From assembly GCF_963855985.1 (NCBI RefSeq), contig NC_087107.1, positions 7,502,001-7,566,000 of the forward strand: 64,000 nucleotides of DNA, in the 5' to 3' direction. Position 1 is the first letter of the stretch, and every line of letters begins with the position of its first letter. The DNA comes from Ostrinia nubilalis. Lineage: Eukaryota > Arthropoda > Insecta > Lepidoptera > Crambidae. A model generated the notes under the pieces. That model worked only from the letters and a program-made list of their open reading frames with translations. It was not told where the DNA came from and searched no databases. The position numbers were made by a program, and so were the translations under genes. Shown here piece by piece: positions 22,905-35,395 of the stretch.

Positions 22905-24539
22905 TAGATAAAGTTAAAGTAGGTACACATTATCAATAGCTTGCTTAGAACCATGGTAAAACGAACAAAGCAACAGTGTACTACCATTTCCCCAAGTGTC
23001 ACTGCAGTTAACACGAAGCTCCAGTACATTGGTGTGGACTTGAATATTCGTAATTGTGCCCTAGAGCACATTTCTAAGCATATAAAACACGACATTACTA
23101 AAAATGGACGTCACAACAGCCATTTTATATTCATGATGGACTATAAATACCGACCCAGGCAATTCGTGCGTGAGAACATTTGCTGTGAAAGAAATATCAG
23201 GGTTTCTTGTTGAAGAAATGGAAAAGTGGAGCTAACATATTATTGCATTGGAAATCTTATAAATCCAGATGGGCAGGAATTAAAAAAAAAGAAATAAAAT
23301 CGACAGAGCATTACTTACCTACCTTTTTTTTTCGGGGAAAACACCAACGTATTACAAAATTACTTCTTTATTAATGACAGTCAAACCTCTGAGGGTAATT
23401 TTGTGCCAATGTATTTTCTTATGTGATATGAAAACGTACTCGTATACTTTAGGTACTGATTAAAAGCTTAAAATCCCCTTAGGAAATGCCACTCTTATAT
23501 GGTGCTACTGATGGCATTAAATTAGGTAGGTATCCAAGAAAATTTTCATCTAATGAAAACTTTTTTATAAGCCGTATGGAAAATATACCTATAGATAGAT
23601 AAAAGATACAGAATTCACAAGATAGTTAATTTAATAACAGGTAAGAACTAAGTTTGGTCTTGTAAGTTTGTTGTACTAGTGGAGTACCTGCGAAAGTGCG
23701 GGTGGTGGTAGCATCAGTTAGTAATTGGAATACCACAAATTATAGCTCTGAATATAATTTAACTGCTGCATATATGCTCTATTACTAATAAAACTTACAC
23801 GCTCGTTGAACAGCATTTTAAAACAGTGTTCAACAACTGTGTAACTTTTTATTAGTAAGGGGGATGGTGAATAACAAGTCGAAAAATAGGCAGTCATTCA
23901 GTGTTTGAAAATAAAAATAACAAAACGTACCAAATGTAACTAAGGTACAGACGACGGCACGTCAACGTAACCACTGCGGGTTCTTGTACAGTTGTGACAG
24001 GGGCGAGTTTGCAACAAAAATGGGTAGCCTGATGTACTGTCGTGATAAACTGAAAAAGATACTAGCGGATTTCAAACATATTTTAACCCTCTAGATAGAA
24101 TACCTGCTATTGTAATTATAACCAATGAGGTGGTGCATTTACACATCGATTAATTATGTAAACCTTTATAAGCAACATTTGGATAACAATCTAATTTTGT
24201 GATAATTTAATGTTACCGTCTAGTGACACAATAGTTTTTATTAGGTCAAAGACAATATAATTGTATAATGAGTATTAAACACTTTCCACGTATCAGTGTT
24301 TAAATAGGTCAGGCTATTATCACAGATAGTACCTACCTACCGTTCTAGTACATACTTAGAGCGTTTTTATTTTATTTTTATCATGGTATTCATTACGAAC
24401 TTTTTTTTTATTTGGTAATTAATTATTTTTTTTATAAAATGTTTGTTTGATTCAGCTAAAGCTAGATTATCTATCTATAGATTTTTTTATCCACAACGAG
24501 GAAGCTCTTGAATTCAAGACATACTTTTAATGAGCTGTC
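22905..24539. other. Intergenic; one small MITE, otherwise unassigned
   Basis: A 90-codon frame at 22941-23213 has no recognisable motif and no matching splice context, so I do not call it. The MITE at 23783-23865 is listed separately. Confidence 0.4.
23783..23865. repeat. Short palindromic MITE (TTACTAATAAAA termini)
   Basis: TTACTAATAAAACTTACAC and GTGTAACTTTTTATTAGTAA are inverses around a GTTGAACA...TGTTCAAC inner stem. Related to 40742-40860, which shares the AATAAAAAGTTACAC end. Confidence 0.6.
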
Positions 24540-24762
24540 AAAGCGCGACTTTTGTAAAGCGAACCTATGACGTCACTTCTTCAATTCATTACATAATCAA
24601 CTACCCAATGGGCAAGAAACAACGAAATGGATTTTTCGTGACGTGATTGTCGGTTTCCCGCTTCGCACACGGACACCGCTGAAAATCGATAAGTTTGTGT
24701 GTAGTTTAGTGAGGCAGTGACCGACTGGCACAGCACGACGGATCGATATCGACTACCTAATA
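24540..24762 (+). promoter_or_regulatory. Promoter-like block with CRE palindrome
   Basis: A locally GC- and CpG-richer stretch with a perfect cAMP-response-type TGACGTCA at 24568-24575 and a second half-site TGACGTGA at 24639-24646. An initiator-like GGCAGTGA follows at 24713, about 50 bp before an ATG. This layout is compatible with an RNA polymerase II promoter and 5' UTR, but no downstream gene is proven. Confidence 0.35.
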
Positions 24763-24963
24763 ATGCCCGCGAAGCACGAGTCGCCTGAAATGCTCTCCAA
24801 TTATGGCCAAACCTGGGGCAGCAGACTCGATTCCAAATATAAATTCGTTCTATTTTTGAAACTGTGGCGGGAATACAAATGGATTGTTTTTTTTGGATGT
24901 CAATCGATAAAACCAGGCAGGGTGAAGGATAAGTTTACTTTATCGTTCAAAGGTCAAGGTTAA
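24763..24963 (+). CDS. Hypothetical short ORF downstream of the promoter-like block
   Basis: A 66-codon frame starting MPAKHESPEMLSNYGQTW, rich in charged and polar residues at first and then aromatic/hydrophobic (FVLFLKLWREYKW). I recognise no family. It could be the start of a first coding exon: a possible donor AAG|GTTAAG lies at the end, overlapping the stop. It follows the CRE-bearing block directly, which is the main reason to list it. It may equally be chance. Confidence 0.22.
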   Translation: MPAKHESPEMLSNYGQTWGSRLDSKYKFVLFLKLWREYKWIVFFGCQSIKPGRVKDKFTLSFKGQG

Positions 24964-25959
24964 GAAATGCTTATTTCATTTGTTTTTTGCCTCTATACTT
25001 ATAAAGGTTTTAAGTTCGAATTGAAAAAAAGAAAGTTTGTGTGTGCAGCATTTCAGAAATATGATATCTAAAAATGTCATGTATTCGAAACTGCATCCAA
25101 AAATGTTCTAGAGTAGTATGCCGATCTGAGCTCATGTTCGGAAAGGAAATATAATCTTTTTAGGCAAAGCAGAATTGCAAGAGAACGCAACCGAAAAGAG
25201 AATTCAATTTTCATTCGATTACTAGCCGTTTTTAGCATTAGTTAGCCAGAAGCTCTTATGTGGCCATTTTGGTAGTGATACGGTAGTGATGAAAATGCAA
25301 CTCTAAAATGTGGATTTCATTTAGTGTTAAAGTAAGATGGTGCAACTTAGCCTTATTATCCAGATCCAGTGGAACATTTTTTTTGGTGTCCTTGCATCCA
25401 GGCAAAAACAACTAAGTATAAACACATACGAGTCCTTATACGTATCTACGTAATCGTTGAGATTTCACGCGTAGATACAGAAATGTTTTTCTTGCGTATG
25501 TTCTTTCTCATATTATTATGTCGTAAATATCAACACCCTGTAGAATAAAGCTTGTTTGTTTTACGTCCCAGCTTACCCAAAGTAGGACGGAGCACGTTGA
25601 TGAGATGAAATCAAAGTTTGATCCATACAAGCAACCCGGATAAATTCAGGTAAAAGGGTGTGTTTTTGTTTTGACAGGAGGATTAGGTTGGGGGTACAAA
25701 AATAAAGGGTAAAATATAGGAATCAAACTGCGCACGGTTCTATAAAAGAGGTGGTTTAACGGGTAAGAATTATAAGATTATTTTGATAATGTATTTTGGA
25801 AGGGATATCAGGTAGAGCATATTGTCATAAAGAACTTACGATGGTAGTCGATTGATGAATCTTAGCCTCATGAAAAATCAATGACTAATTAATAATAAGT
25901 AGGCAGTGTGTTGCATTTGACAAAGTCGTCGATAAATTATTGTTAGATCTTTTTCAACC
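24964..25959. other. Intergenic, MITE B end fragment only
   Basis: 25325-25352 (TAAAGTAAGATGGTGCAACT then TAGCC) is a lone right end of MITE family B. Nothing else recognised. Confidence 0.4.
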
Positions 25960-26434
25960 GACTTCAAAAAAGGAGGAGGTTCTCAATTCGACCCGTATGT
26001 TTTTTTTTTTTTCTATGTTTGTTACGCGATAACTCCGTTAATTATGAACCGATTTGAACAAATCTTTTTTCGACGTATAGGTAATACCTCAAGGGTGGTC
26101 CCATTTAAATTTAATAATAAAAAAACAACCCCCAAGGGTGGAAAATTGGGGATGAACTTTTTTATACGCAATATCTCCGCCGATTATAAACCAATTTGAA
26201 CGATTATTTTTTTGTTGAATAGGTATTATCAAAAGGGTGGTTTTATGCGAATTTGAAGAAAATATTTCACCCCCAAGGGTGGAAAATTGGGGATGAACTT
26301 TTTTATACGCAATATCTCCGCCGATTATGAACCAATTTTTTTTGGTTTCAGTGTACTGCCTACCTTTAGTGGTAACATCAAGGTAATAATTAGTTAACTA
26401 AAAAGCAAGAAATAAGTAAAATTTTATAAAAAAA
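25960..26434 (+). repeat. AACCGACTTC repeat with internal tandem duplication
   Basis: Starts AACCGACTTCAAAAAAGGAG, a very common lepidopteran repeat (second fragment at 32639-32700). Inside, the block CCCCCAAGGGTGGAAAATTG plus GGGATGAACTTTTTTATACG with the following CAATATCTCCGCCGATTAT is tandemly duplicated (about 26130 and 26270). Non-coding. Confidence 0.65.
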
Positions 26435-26724
26435 AATAAAACCGACTCCAAAAAACCTACACTAAAACGTAGAAAAATAATTACTAATTACCTACTTATT
26501 TATTAGGACGAATTATTAATATTTATGTAGGTATACCATGATTGATACTTTTGGAGTCGGTGCAGGCAAACTTTACATGTTTCATAATCTTGGCACCGAC
26601 TCCAGAAGTATCAATCATGGTATACCTACATATATATTAATAATTCGTCCTAATAAATAAGTAGGTAATTAGTAATTATTTTTCTACGTTTTAGTGTAGG
26701 TTTTTTGGAGTCGGTTTTATTTTG
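26435..26724. mobile_element. Near-perfect hairpin made of two inverted ACCGACTCC MITE units
   Basis: Arms 26435-26563 and 26593-26724 are almost perfect inverses around a 29-bp loop. Each arm is bounded by ACCGACTCC on one side and GGAGTCGGT on the other, so each is a complete about 125-bp MITE unit. The structure looks like a head-to-head duplication of the unit also present singly at 10661-10770. Few mismatches imply a recent event or gene conversion. Confidence 0.8.
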
Positions 26725-28773
26725 TTGTTTTCTTTTTGTTAAGTATAAAAAAAACGATGGCTGTAGCTACTTGGGTCATAACTTTTCTGCAGGAACAAAT
26801 TCTAAAAAAAATGACGTCCCGTAGCTGAGTATTTCGGTGTAAAAATATACTAAGTGTGAGATATTTTTGTGTGAGAACGCCTAGTCTGTCAGGTGAGAGC
26901 TCCACAAAAATGTCGCGTTTTTCCCATTAGAATCGACTCTAAAAATAAAACCAACGATGCGTGGAAGCCGATGAAAAAGATCGCTCGATCGAATGATGGA
27001 TTGCAAATGTAATCCAGAAGGTATTGAAATATTTTTTGAGCGATCACTTAACTTTCGATTGGAATTGTTGATTCGGCATTTATCGGATTTGATCGGCAGA
27101 ATAACGAAGTTTAACGGTTTATTAGTTAGAGGGGCGAACCCTTTTTAGATTTCAAATATCGATATTTAAAGAAACTTCTCGTAATTCATCGCGAATTGAG
27201 AGAAATGAAAGGAATTCTTATTCGATCTTCAGTTGTTTTAAACTGGTTCAATAAAATGTACATTAAAAGCTATTTACGTGAGAATTAACTTATGTACCTA
27301 AGATTACCAAAAGTAATCATTTGATTACTTGAATTACTCAATACAATTATGGTCAATCGACTTCTGAAAAGTAAGAAAATATTTACAGACATCTCCCTTT
27401 AGATGTCAGGTTGAAAAAATACGTAAAACCTTTTCTACAAAATAAACCCACAGTAAACATCTCTAAGCCAAACGGCGGGAAAATATTGACACGATTAAGC
27501 TAGCGTATCTTATTATGAGAATCTGCAACTCTTTTTAATTTCCCGTCCTTTTGGAAGCTGACGAGATATTTTATCATTTAATGAAGGTATAAAATGTGCG
27601 CTGTAGATGTAGCGTTAAAAATTAACGAAGTGATCATTTTTTCTGTCGATATTTATTCCAGTAATGACAATATTAACGTTATCGTATGATAAACTACTAC
27701 AAAATTAAGTAAGTACTAATAAAAACTGTTTTTTTATTTCATTAGTAATCTTCTTTTTATAGCATTGTAGGTTACCGTGACACGTGCTTTGATGGATTTT
27801 TTTTAGTCGTAATATTGATGTTTTTTTACCCCCCTAATAGGCAGTAGAAATAAAGTCAATAACATTGTTCTGAATTTTAGCTGACTTTAAAAAAAGAATT
27901 TCTACGTCTGACGTATGTAGATATCTTTTTTTAACTTATTGCTTTAAGGTTCAAACTGGTTTGGCTTCTTTAACAGCCAAGGTGCAAAAGAAACAGATTG
28001 GGATTCCCTGGGCGGATTATAACCTCATTACAGGGCCCCATTGTGCCCTTCTGTTATTGTATGATTCCTTCATTTCGTCCGACCCTGCTAATGTCCGCCC
28101 TTTCATAAACACCATCGGTTGGTAGCCTTCCTTACTGAGTATATTCAGATTGTAGCGTAAAAAAGCTTTTGTTGTTGTGAAAACGGTTCTCGTATTTTTT
28201 TGGATAAGCTGAAATATTACGGTTATGGCTTGAAGCATATCTGATGTTTTTATTTACCTTGGAAATTCATATAAACGTCACTGAATACTACACTATTAAA
28301 AGTCCAGCATCGAGTTAGGTATAGGCTAATTTCAGAAACTTTGGTGAGTTAAGTCCAAGAAAAGCCTTCTGAGAGGTACTGTACATGTGTGAAGGCAGAG
28401 CACGTCGTTAAAAGTTTATCAACTTTTCAAACTAACATTACTAAAACACAACATTAACATTTAACATCGACGGCGACAAAGTTAAATGAATAATTTGCAA
28501 GTTCAAAACTTCTGTAACATCCCGAAATTAAGTGCAAACTGTTGGCTACGTAGTTAAAATTGTTTTTATTGGCGCCCCTGGAATACCGCCGGCTATTTAG
28601 TCAATAAACTACTAATAACTATGCCGAACCGAGTGCAACATACCTGCCAACTTTAGATTGCTAACTCCGCAGGGAACCCTCCTTGGTTAATAAAAGAAAA
28701 ACATTGTCACTGTCAAACACTGAAACATTCCATTTTTGAATTTAACTTTTTCCAACTGCGGTCGAAGTGGCCA
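26725..28773. other. Intergenic, nothing recognised
   Basis: Long AT-rich stretch without a supported gene. A 73-codon minus frame at 28017-28238 has no recognisable domain. Confidence 0.4.
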
Positions 28774-28955
28774 GTGTGCCTACCATGAGTTTACGTTAGG
28801 TGTGCTCGCTAGCGACTGCGTAAAAAAATGACATTTAAATGTATGACATATTGTGCAGCGCCCCTAGCGGCTACTTTCAAGAAATAAAATCTTCATAGAA
28901 TTTTTTGACGTATACGCTAGCGAGCTCACCTAACGTAAACTCATGGTAGGCACAC
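28774..28955. repeat. MITE with long (about 40 bp) inverted ends
   Basis: GTGTGCCTACCATGAGTTTA...CGTTAGGTG and its near-perfect inverse CACCTAACGTAAACTCATGG...TAGGCACAC enclose about 100 bp with GCGCCCCTAGCGGC. Target duplication not resolved. Confidence 0.75.
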
Positions 28956-31900
28956 AGGATAGCCGAGCTTACAACTTCTGAAGTCGCGAAGTTTTTAAGC
29001 GCAGTGAACGCGTGCTCGCCACACAGCGAGCTTACAGCGACTGAACTTCAGGGTATATTTTGAAACTCTCGCAAGCCTTATGTCTGTAAGCGGCTTTACG
29101 GTTATTAGTAAGGGTATATAGGGCTTAACGATTTGTGTTAATACATTGCGGACTAAATATTTTACGTTGGATAGGCCTTTGCTTGTCCACCGAGGCCTTC
29201 TTCAAAGCAACCAACATGGGCGGCACGTTATTAATTTAAAGCTGAAAGCTGAGTCACGATAAATATTTGGACTTTCTTTGCTTAATTATGTTCGAAAAAT
29301 GTTTTTGCTTGATTTTTTCGTACGAAAAAATTTAATGGAATAGAATATTTTAACTTAGCTTTCGTTTAAACTTGTTCAGCGGATTTAATTTTAATATACG
29401 AGCTTAGAGATGACATTTTTTATTGCTACGGAGAGAATTTTCCAGAGAAGAATTTTCTAGAATATTGCAATCTTTATGAGACCTCCCAGTTGCAATAAAA
29501 GTATACGTTATTTACAGAAACGTAAAGTAATATCAAGTTGCCAAGCAGGAGCTTTCCTCACGTAACTATTCATTATTCAGACAACAAAATTCTGGAAGAA
29601 TGCGAGAAGTAGCAGACAGCAATATGAAATATTTATGCTTTAAATGGACTCAATTTTAAAAATACATCTATGGATATGAACTTTTAAACAGTAGGTAAGT
29701 ATTTCTAAGTAATATTTTATTCTCTCAAAAATATTCCGAATTAATAAAGAGAACCAAAAAAAGTAGCAAAATTAAGAGTTCTTGAAACAAAGAAAATACT
29801 GGCAAAACGTAATTGTCAATTAAACTCAAATTTTCATTTGTTTTTGGTTATAATAGGAAGGCCAACTCAGGAAAACTCACTGTGAAAAGTTATTGTGGAA
29901 AACCTTGGGGGATGCCTTTATCCAACAGTGGACGTCGTTTTGTTTGAAATGAACGAAGTAAAAAAAATCAAAAGTCTGCTTGTCCTCTAATTCAAATGTT
30001 AGATAGAATCCAATTGAACAATTAGCTATTTATATCAAAGAATACCCACCTATAAAGGGTAGAAATTGAATTTTAATCGCAAGAACCAATTACAGTGTCA
30101 GAGGATACACAAATTGAGTATCGTGTGAGTGAGTACACTCGGGAAGCGGTCTCTGGCAGTTGATTTACATTTTAATTGAATTCATTTCATAAATAAATAT
30201 TTCATAGGGCCTTTTCAGCTGCAGCCCCTGCATTCTTTCAGTTTGCAGATTGAAAATGAAAACGGATGCCTTTGTTTACATAAATGACTGTACTCGTAAA
30301 TGTTGAAAAGGTATTGAAAGTATTGTTAAATGTTATTTAACTCCTTCGTGACTTAGGGGATTTGATTCCCAGATGGGACACAATAAAAGTACGTTTTCAG
30401 TTTGTGAGACTATTGCATGCTCAGATAATGATTACCCATTACTAATTAGACGAGAGATGCTTGTAGTTATAAAATATGATATCACAGTTTGTCAATTTGT
30501 ACAGCTAGCAAGAATAAATATGAAGATGACGCTTGCAAGTTTCATAGCAAAGCATTTATCACAGTAATGAATAAAATTGAAAAATCGTGACATTATGGAC
30601 AGTTCATACAAAATGTCAGAACCCCTCCGCCTCTTCCATATCATATTAGAAGCCACTCAATTGACACAGCGACTGTAGATATAAAGGCAACACCGCATCA
30701 AAGCGTTTTTTACAAGTATTTTTAAATAACTTGTCTCTCTACGTATGGCATCTTTGGCTTAATTTTTTTACATGGCTCCGTCGCCACAGTTTATCCTGTG
30801 GGTCTTATAAATGGTGAAAAAAAAACTTCATTTTATGTTGCACAGTAGCCAGAAGCAAACTCTAAGTTATTTTTAATTTTATGGGGCTACTTTCGTTTCT
30901 TCTGAATTTATCGTAGAATCATTACGGAGGATAACCTTGGTGTTTTTATACCATTTTCACGGCTCCATAATTTCATTTAAATTACCTTTCTTCAGGGAAA
31001 GATAATTTCAGAAGCCATCGTGACTGAAATTAACTTTGTTAAAAGAATGGAAAATCAACACCATCATGAAGGTACACTTTTCAAGTCTATGAAGGAATAA
31101 GAAGAAGAAAAAGAGAGCACAGGTTATGCTATGTTTACTTATCTTTTAACTTTGTAAGCATCTTATTGAAATAACTTGTTAGGATTAGAGTTTCAGCAAA
31201 GTCAGTCAGTCTTTCTGCTATTCCAAAATGCAATTCCAAACCTAATCTTAAAAACAACCCTTTCACGTCCTCGTTACATAGTCCCATCAAATTGTCAGGA
31301 TGATAATAAAATAGTGTCGTATCCAAATGGTATAAGGCCCGACTACAAATGAGCTGCATACGTCAGAAAGGGTCCAAGAGGCCGTCATATCTCCCATCAT
31401 GCGACCCTGCCGGATACCCGCGGATAGGGTTACCATATAATGCTTTAAAAATTACCCAAATTTTAGAAAAGGTTGGGTCATTAATCACAACGTTGAAGCG
31501 CAGCGTTCTGTTTTTATACATATAACTCGCGCGAGCTTATTTCCATGCTGTATTAAACAATCCAGGTAAAGTAAATGCGGAAAAATCCGCAAAAATACAG
31601 ACGCATGGCAACCTTACCCACGGAATCTTTCAATGTACTAGTACTAGACCGTAGATCTATGACTTTATTATACCCTCATCATCAGTCATAGGATTTTCTG
31701 CGGGGTTGGAAGATAGGCCTTTATTTTTACCCGACTGCGCGACGCAAAGGAGTGGTTTCTGGTATATAATTTACGCAGTCATTTTATTTGAGCAGGATTT
31801 TAAACAGTGGTTTTTTTAGTTTCTGCTGAAAAGTTCTCGAGTGGCGACCACGAGCCGGTAGACTCGACGTGGACTGACGACCTCATAAGAGTAGAGGAAG

Positions 31901-32232
31901 GCCCTGGATGCACGCCGCTACCAACCGGATAAAATGAAAATTTAGCAGGAGGCCTATGTGGCTGAAATTATTATGATAGTCTCTTTTACTGAAGTTCTAC
32001 GGCTTACCTGGCTTGCCATGTGGCTGGCTTGTATGTGGTTGGACCCTTAAAGCGCTGCTTCATTAAAGCAATCGCGGTGGAAATGTCTCACACGCGCGGC
32101 TCATGACTTATTCAGGCGCCACCGATATGAAGCCGCAAGAATTATTTCTGGAGATATTTTTAAGTTATTGCCATGGCTGCTAAGGTGAGGAAATATGATG
32201 TTATATTATTATTCGCTTGAAAAATCTATGAA
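28956..32232. other. Intergenic with RTE tail fragments
   Basis: RTE tails lie at 29897-29956 (GAAAACCTTGGGGGATGCCT) and 31840-31978 (CCCTGGATGCACGCCGCTAC, GAGGCCTATGTGGCTGAAAT). Everything else is AT-rich and unassigned; short frames at 30373-30567 and 31135-31359 lack recognisable motifs. Confidence 0.45.
31840..31978 (+). mobile_element. RTE-like 3' tail
   Basis: Shares TCGAGTGGCGACCACGAGC with the RTE copy at 54017 and ends in the GAGGCCTATGTGGCTGAAAT terminus. 5' truncated. Confidence 0.7.
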
Positions 32233-32346
32233 TGAGTTGCACCACCTTATTGTAACCGTGGCCATAACCATAATCGGTGTTTTTTGTACGGATTTTGACA
32301 GACTTTTGACGATTGTTAAAGTTAAAGTAAGATGGAGCAACCCAGT
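32233..32346. repeat. MITE family B, copy 2
   Basis: Diverged copy: GAGTTGCACCACCTTATTG on the left, AAGTAAGATGGAGCAACCCA on the right. Confidence 0.65.
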
Positions 32347-33025
32347 CTAAGCGATTAATGTTATTTGCAGCAAGACTACAGCACAGAATCTCTGTATTTT
32401 GTGGCTCGAGATTGCTTACTTAGAAACGATAAATATTAGTCAGGTATGGAACGCTAGAATAGTCGCCGCGACTGTGAATGTATATGAGTAGAATAGAATT
32501 AAAAATATGTTTATTTAGTATCATTAAATGTACAAAATACGGCAAAATTATACAAATTAATAAGGGTACTGAACAATCATACCGAACAGGTATCTATCAA
32601 GTCTATCTGCATGGTGTCGTTGCATCTACTGCTTTTTAACCGACTTCAACAAAAGGAGGAGGTTCTCAATTCGGTTTGTATGTTATTTTCAGGTTAAGGT
32701 TGTATAAATTTTATACACATACGTATATTCTACTTTACTATTTTTAGGCAAATCTTTCTAAAAATGTTCTGCTTGAGATTCAGGCCGAGGGTAGTTTGAC
32801 AGAATGTCTATACTGACGCCTACAGGCCGTACGTGCACTGGCATAAATTTGATACTATCGGAGCAGAGAGGAAATTTGATTTCTGAAATGCATTTGTAGA
32901 CGTTGTGGAAATAGGCCATTTTAAACAAGTCGTGAGTTGAATAAAAAATAGTCTAGAATCTATTTTCTAAACTATTGCTAATTATTGCTGGTCAGAGATT
33001 TAATAATACTTATGCGATAGCCTAT
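32347..33025. other. Intergenic; AACCGACTTC repeat fragment
   Basis: 32639-32700 begins AACCGACTTCAACAAAAGGA, a short piece of the repeat at 25960. Rest unassigned. Confidence 0.4.
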
Positions 33026-33155
33026 CGCCCGTATTCACAAACATTACTATGAGGTCTCACAGTGCGCATGGACGCTCAGGGTGACACACGAACTAATTAC
33101 AGAGCTGCGTTCGATTTGCTGCTTCACTAGCAAGCATCGTTTGTGAATACGGGCG
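33026..33155. repeat. MITE family A, copy 2
   Basis: CGCCCGTATTCACAAACATT and CATCGTTTGTGAATACGGGC are inverted ends; the core GAGGTCTCACAGTGCGC is conserved. Confidence 0.75.
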
Positions 33156-33382
33156 TATGAACATTTCTTAAAGTGGAAAGTACGATTAGAAAGTTAAACA
33201 ATGTTGTTCAATATTATTACATAAAAAAATATAGGCTAGTCTACCTACTCTACTTTTTATCGAAGTTTACGTAGTCGAAGTTGTGAGAAAAAGTTAGTTA
33301 CTGTAAGACATTTACAAACAACCATGACTTCTTCTCTAATTAAGATCTTCTCTAAATAAGAATTCATTACATCATTTGCGTA

Positions 33383-33499
33383 GGCTGGGTTGCACCATCT
33401 AACTTTAACTTTGTTAACGTTAAAAATCTGTCAAAATCCATACAAAAAACACCGGTTATCGTTAAAGTTACAGTCAAAGTTAGGTGGTGCAACTTAGTC
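33383..33499. repeat. MITE family B, copy 3
   Basis: GGCTGGGTTGCACCATCTAA and TTAGGTGGTGCAACTTAGTC are inverted ends, with the core CAAAATCCATACAAAAAACA. Confidence 0.75.
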
Positions 33500-35134
33500 T
33501 TATTAGTCTGTAATAAATAAACATTTCATATTACGAGTAGGTACTTTGATGCTCTGAATATAAAAATATAAAAATCGGTCATGAATGATTGTGGTTTACA
33601 TTAATAGTAATTATAGTTGATAATTTATTACTCGTACTTTATTTATTCCAATTATTATATTTTAAAATACACGTTCAATGATTATATTCGCATAACTCTT
33701 GTTAAGTTTTTATTGCCCTCTTTTGTTCGCGTAGTTAAAATGATCATACCGTTAGTTGTACAGTATAATGATATAACTAGTCAGTAGCTCTACTACAAAA
33801 AACATATATTTAATAAAATACTTTTTCATAATGGTTTAGTGATTTTGTACTTTGCTATGAATTGTTTGATTATTCAGTATTCGCATTAATAGGTGTTTAT
33901 TATCTTATGTAAATTGTAATATTAGGCCATGTTTTCTTATTTACCATTTAAAAAAGAGTTTTAAGCTAACAATAAACAGGGATAACTGACTCTACAATTG
34001 TGTCGGACTTGTTTGGATTGTCATCATCATCAACATTTCAGCCATGGACGTCCACTGCTGAAAATAGGCCTCCCACAAAGATTTGCACAATGGCCGGTTG
34101 GTGGCGCCCTGCATCCAGCGCCTTGCCGCTACCTTTATGAGGTCGTCGTTCCATCTTGTGGGATTGTTTCTTATTTAAAGAACTCCATCTACATCAATTC
34201 ATTCATAATATTGTTCACCTACTATGGTGATTAGAAAATTGACAAAATTATATTCATGACTCGAGGCTTGTTTGTAAATGCGGTTAGTACTCATCACGCT
34301 ATTACCTCTTGCTGTATTTAAGCCTGAAACCGCACTAGGTTTTGGACAATAGGTGTAAATAGACGATTAAGTACCTAAATATTAATGATGCAGTTCATAA
34401 TACAGCTTATATTCCAGAATTGACTTACATAAGTAATCCTAGTAAGATAGCAAACCTACTCATACACCGTTTGTACTGTGTCAGCGGCCTCAAAATTGTT
34501 GCATTTTTTGCGTTTACCCACCGTGACGGCACGAAATCTCATTTTGCTGACCAATCAGAATCGCACTCCTGAATCGCGGTATCGAAGTTTTATACCCCGG
34601 TAAAATATAAGTGGATTCATTCGCGATATCTCCGGGGAGTCCGATGCTGTCGTGAAGACCGGCCTTGGCGAGGGGCCGGACCATATCCTCGCTGTAAACA
34701 CTTCAGTAGTAGAGCGGCCTCTGCTTCGTGTATCGCTTGTTAATATTAATCTCCATTAAATTAACTGTATGTATGCGTTAAGATTAGGGACCCTCTTCCT
34801 AACCGTTACCCGGTCGACAGCATGATTGACTTCCTTTTTGTCCAATCAAATCGACTCGGTCGGAACGATTCGATTACTAATCGATTAAGGTTATTGTTTG
34901 ATATTCTCGTTTGTTTGTGCTTTTTGCCTAAGTTAGGACCATTGCGAAGCGATATAACTGAATTGATCATGAATTTTGCCTAATCTAGAGTCACATCTGA
35001 TCGGAACCTGGCGTATGATAGTAACTTGGATGATTTTAAATGCATTTTCGTCACTGAATCGTACGGTTCCTCTGCTTTCGGATAGTTGGATGTTATGGTA
35101 TATGCTAATTAATATAAAAGTATGTTCTATTTTG
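33500..35134. other. Intergenic with one RTE tail
   Basis: The minus-strand RTE tail at 34019-34165 is listed separately. 34500-34720 has a modestly GC-richer stretch without a recognisable exon. Confidence 0.4.
34019..34165 (-). mobile_element. RTE-like 3' tail, opposite strand
   Basis: CATCATCATCAACATTTCAGCC followed by GGACGTCCACTGCTG and AAATAGGCCTCCCACAAAG, with CTTATGAGGTCGTCG-type sequence further in. This is the reverse complement of the GATGAT-tailed family. Confidence 0.75.
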
Positions 35135-35395
35135 TCGGCCGTTTGGTGTAGTGGTTCTGAACGGACTACTATGCCGAGAGGTCCCGGGTTCGATTCCCGG
35201 CCGGGCAGAAATTGAAATGATGAATTTTAATTTCTGTTATGGGTCTGGGTGTTACTATGTATAATATGTATGTATTTACAAAAAAAAAGTATTTAAGTAT
35301 GTTTATATCCGTTGTCTAGTACCCATAGTACAAGCTTTGCTTAGTTTGGGACTAGAAGCGTAGTGTAAAATGTCCGAGGATATTTATTTATGTAT
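35135..35395 (+). mobile_element. tRNA-derived SINE
   Basis: The head (35135-35208) is tRNA-like: an A box around TTTGGTGTAGTGGTT, a B box GGTCCCGGGTTCGATTCCCG, and acceptor-like pairing of CGGCCG with CGGCCGG. The body includes TTTCTGTTATGGGTCTGGGTG and the lepidopteran SINE core TAGTACCCATAGTACAAGCT, TTGCTTAGTTTGGGACTAGA, and ends in an ATTTATTTATG tail. I call it a SINE and not a tRNA gene because the tRNA part runs straight into this body. Confidence 0.85.

Noticed and set aside
22941..23213. 90-codon ORF just right of the TA-flanked element
   Set aside because: No recognisable domain and no promoter, splice or poly(A) context.
35135..35208. Functional tRNA gene
   Set aside because: The tRNA-like head continues directly into a SINE body and tail, with no normal terminator at its end. 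The anticodon arm also looks degenerate.
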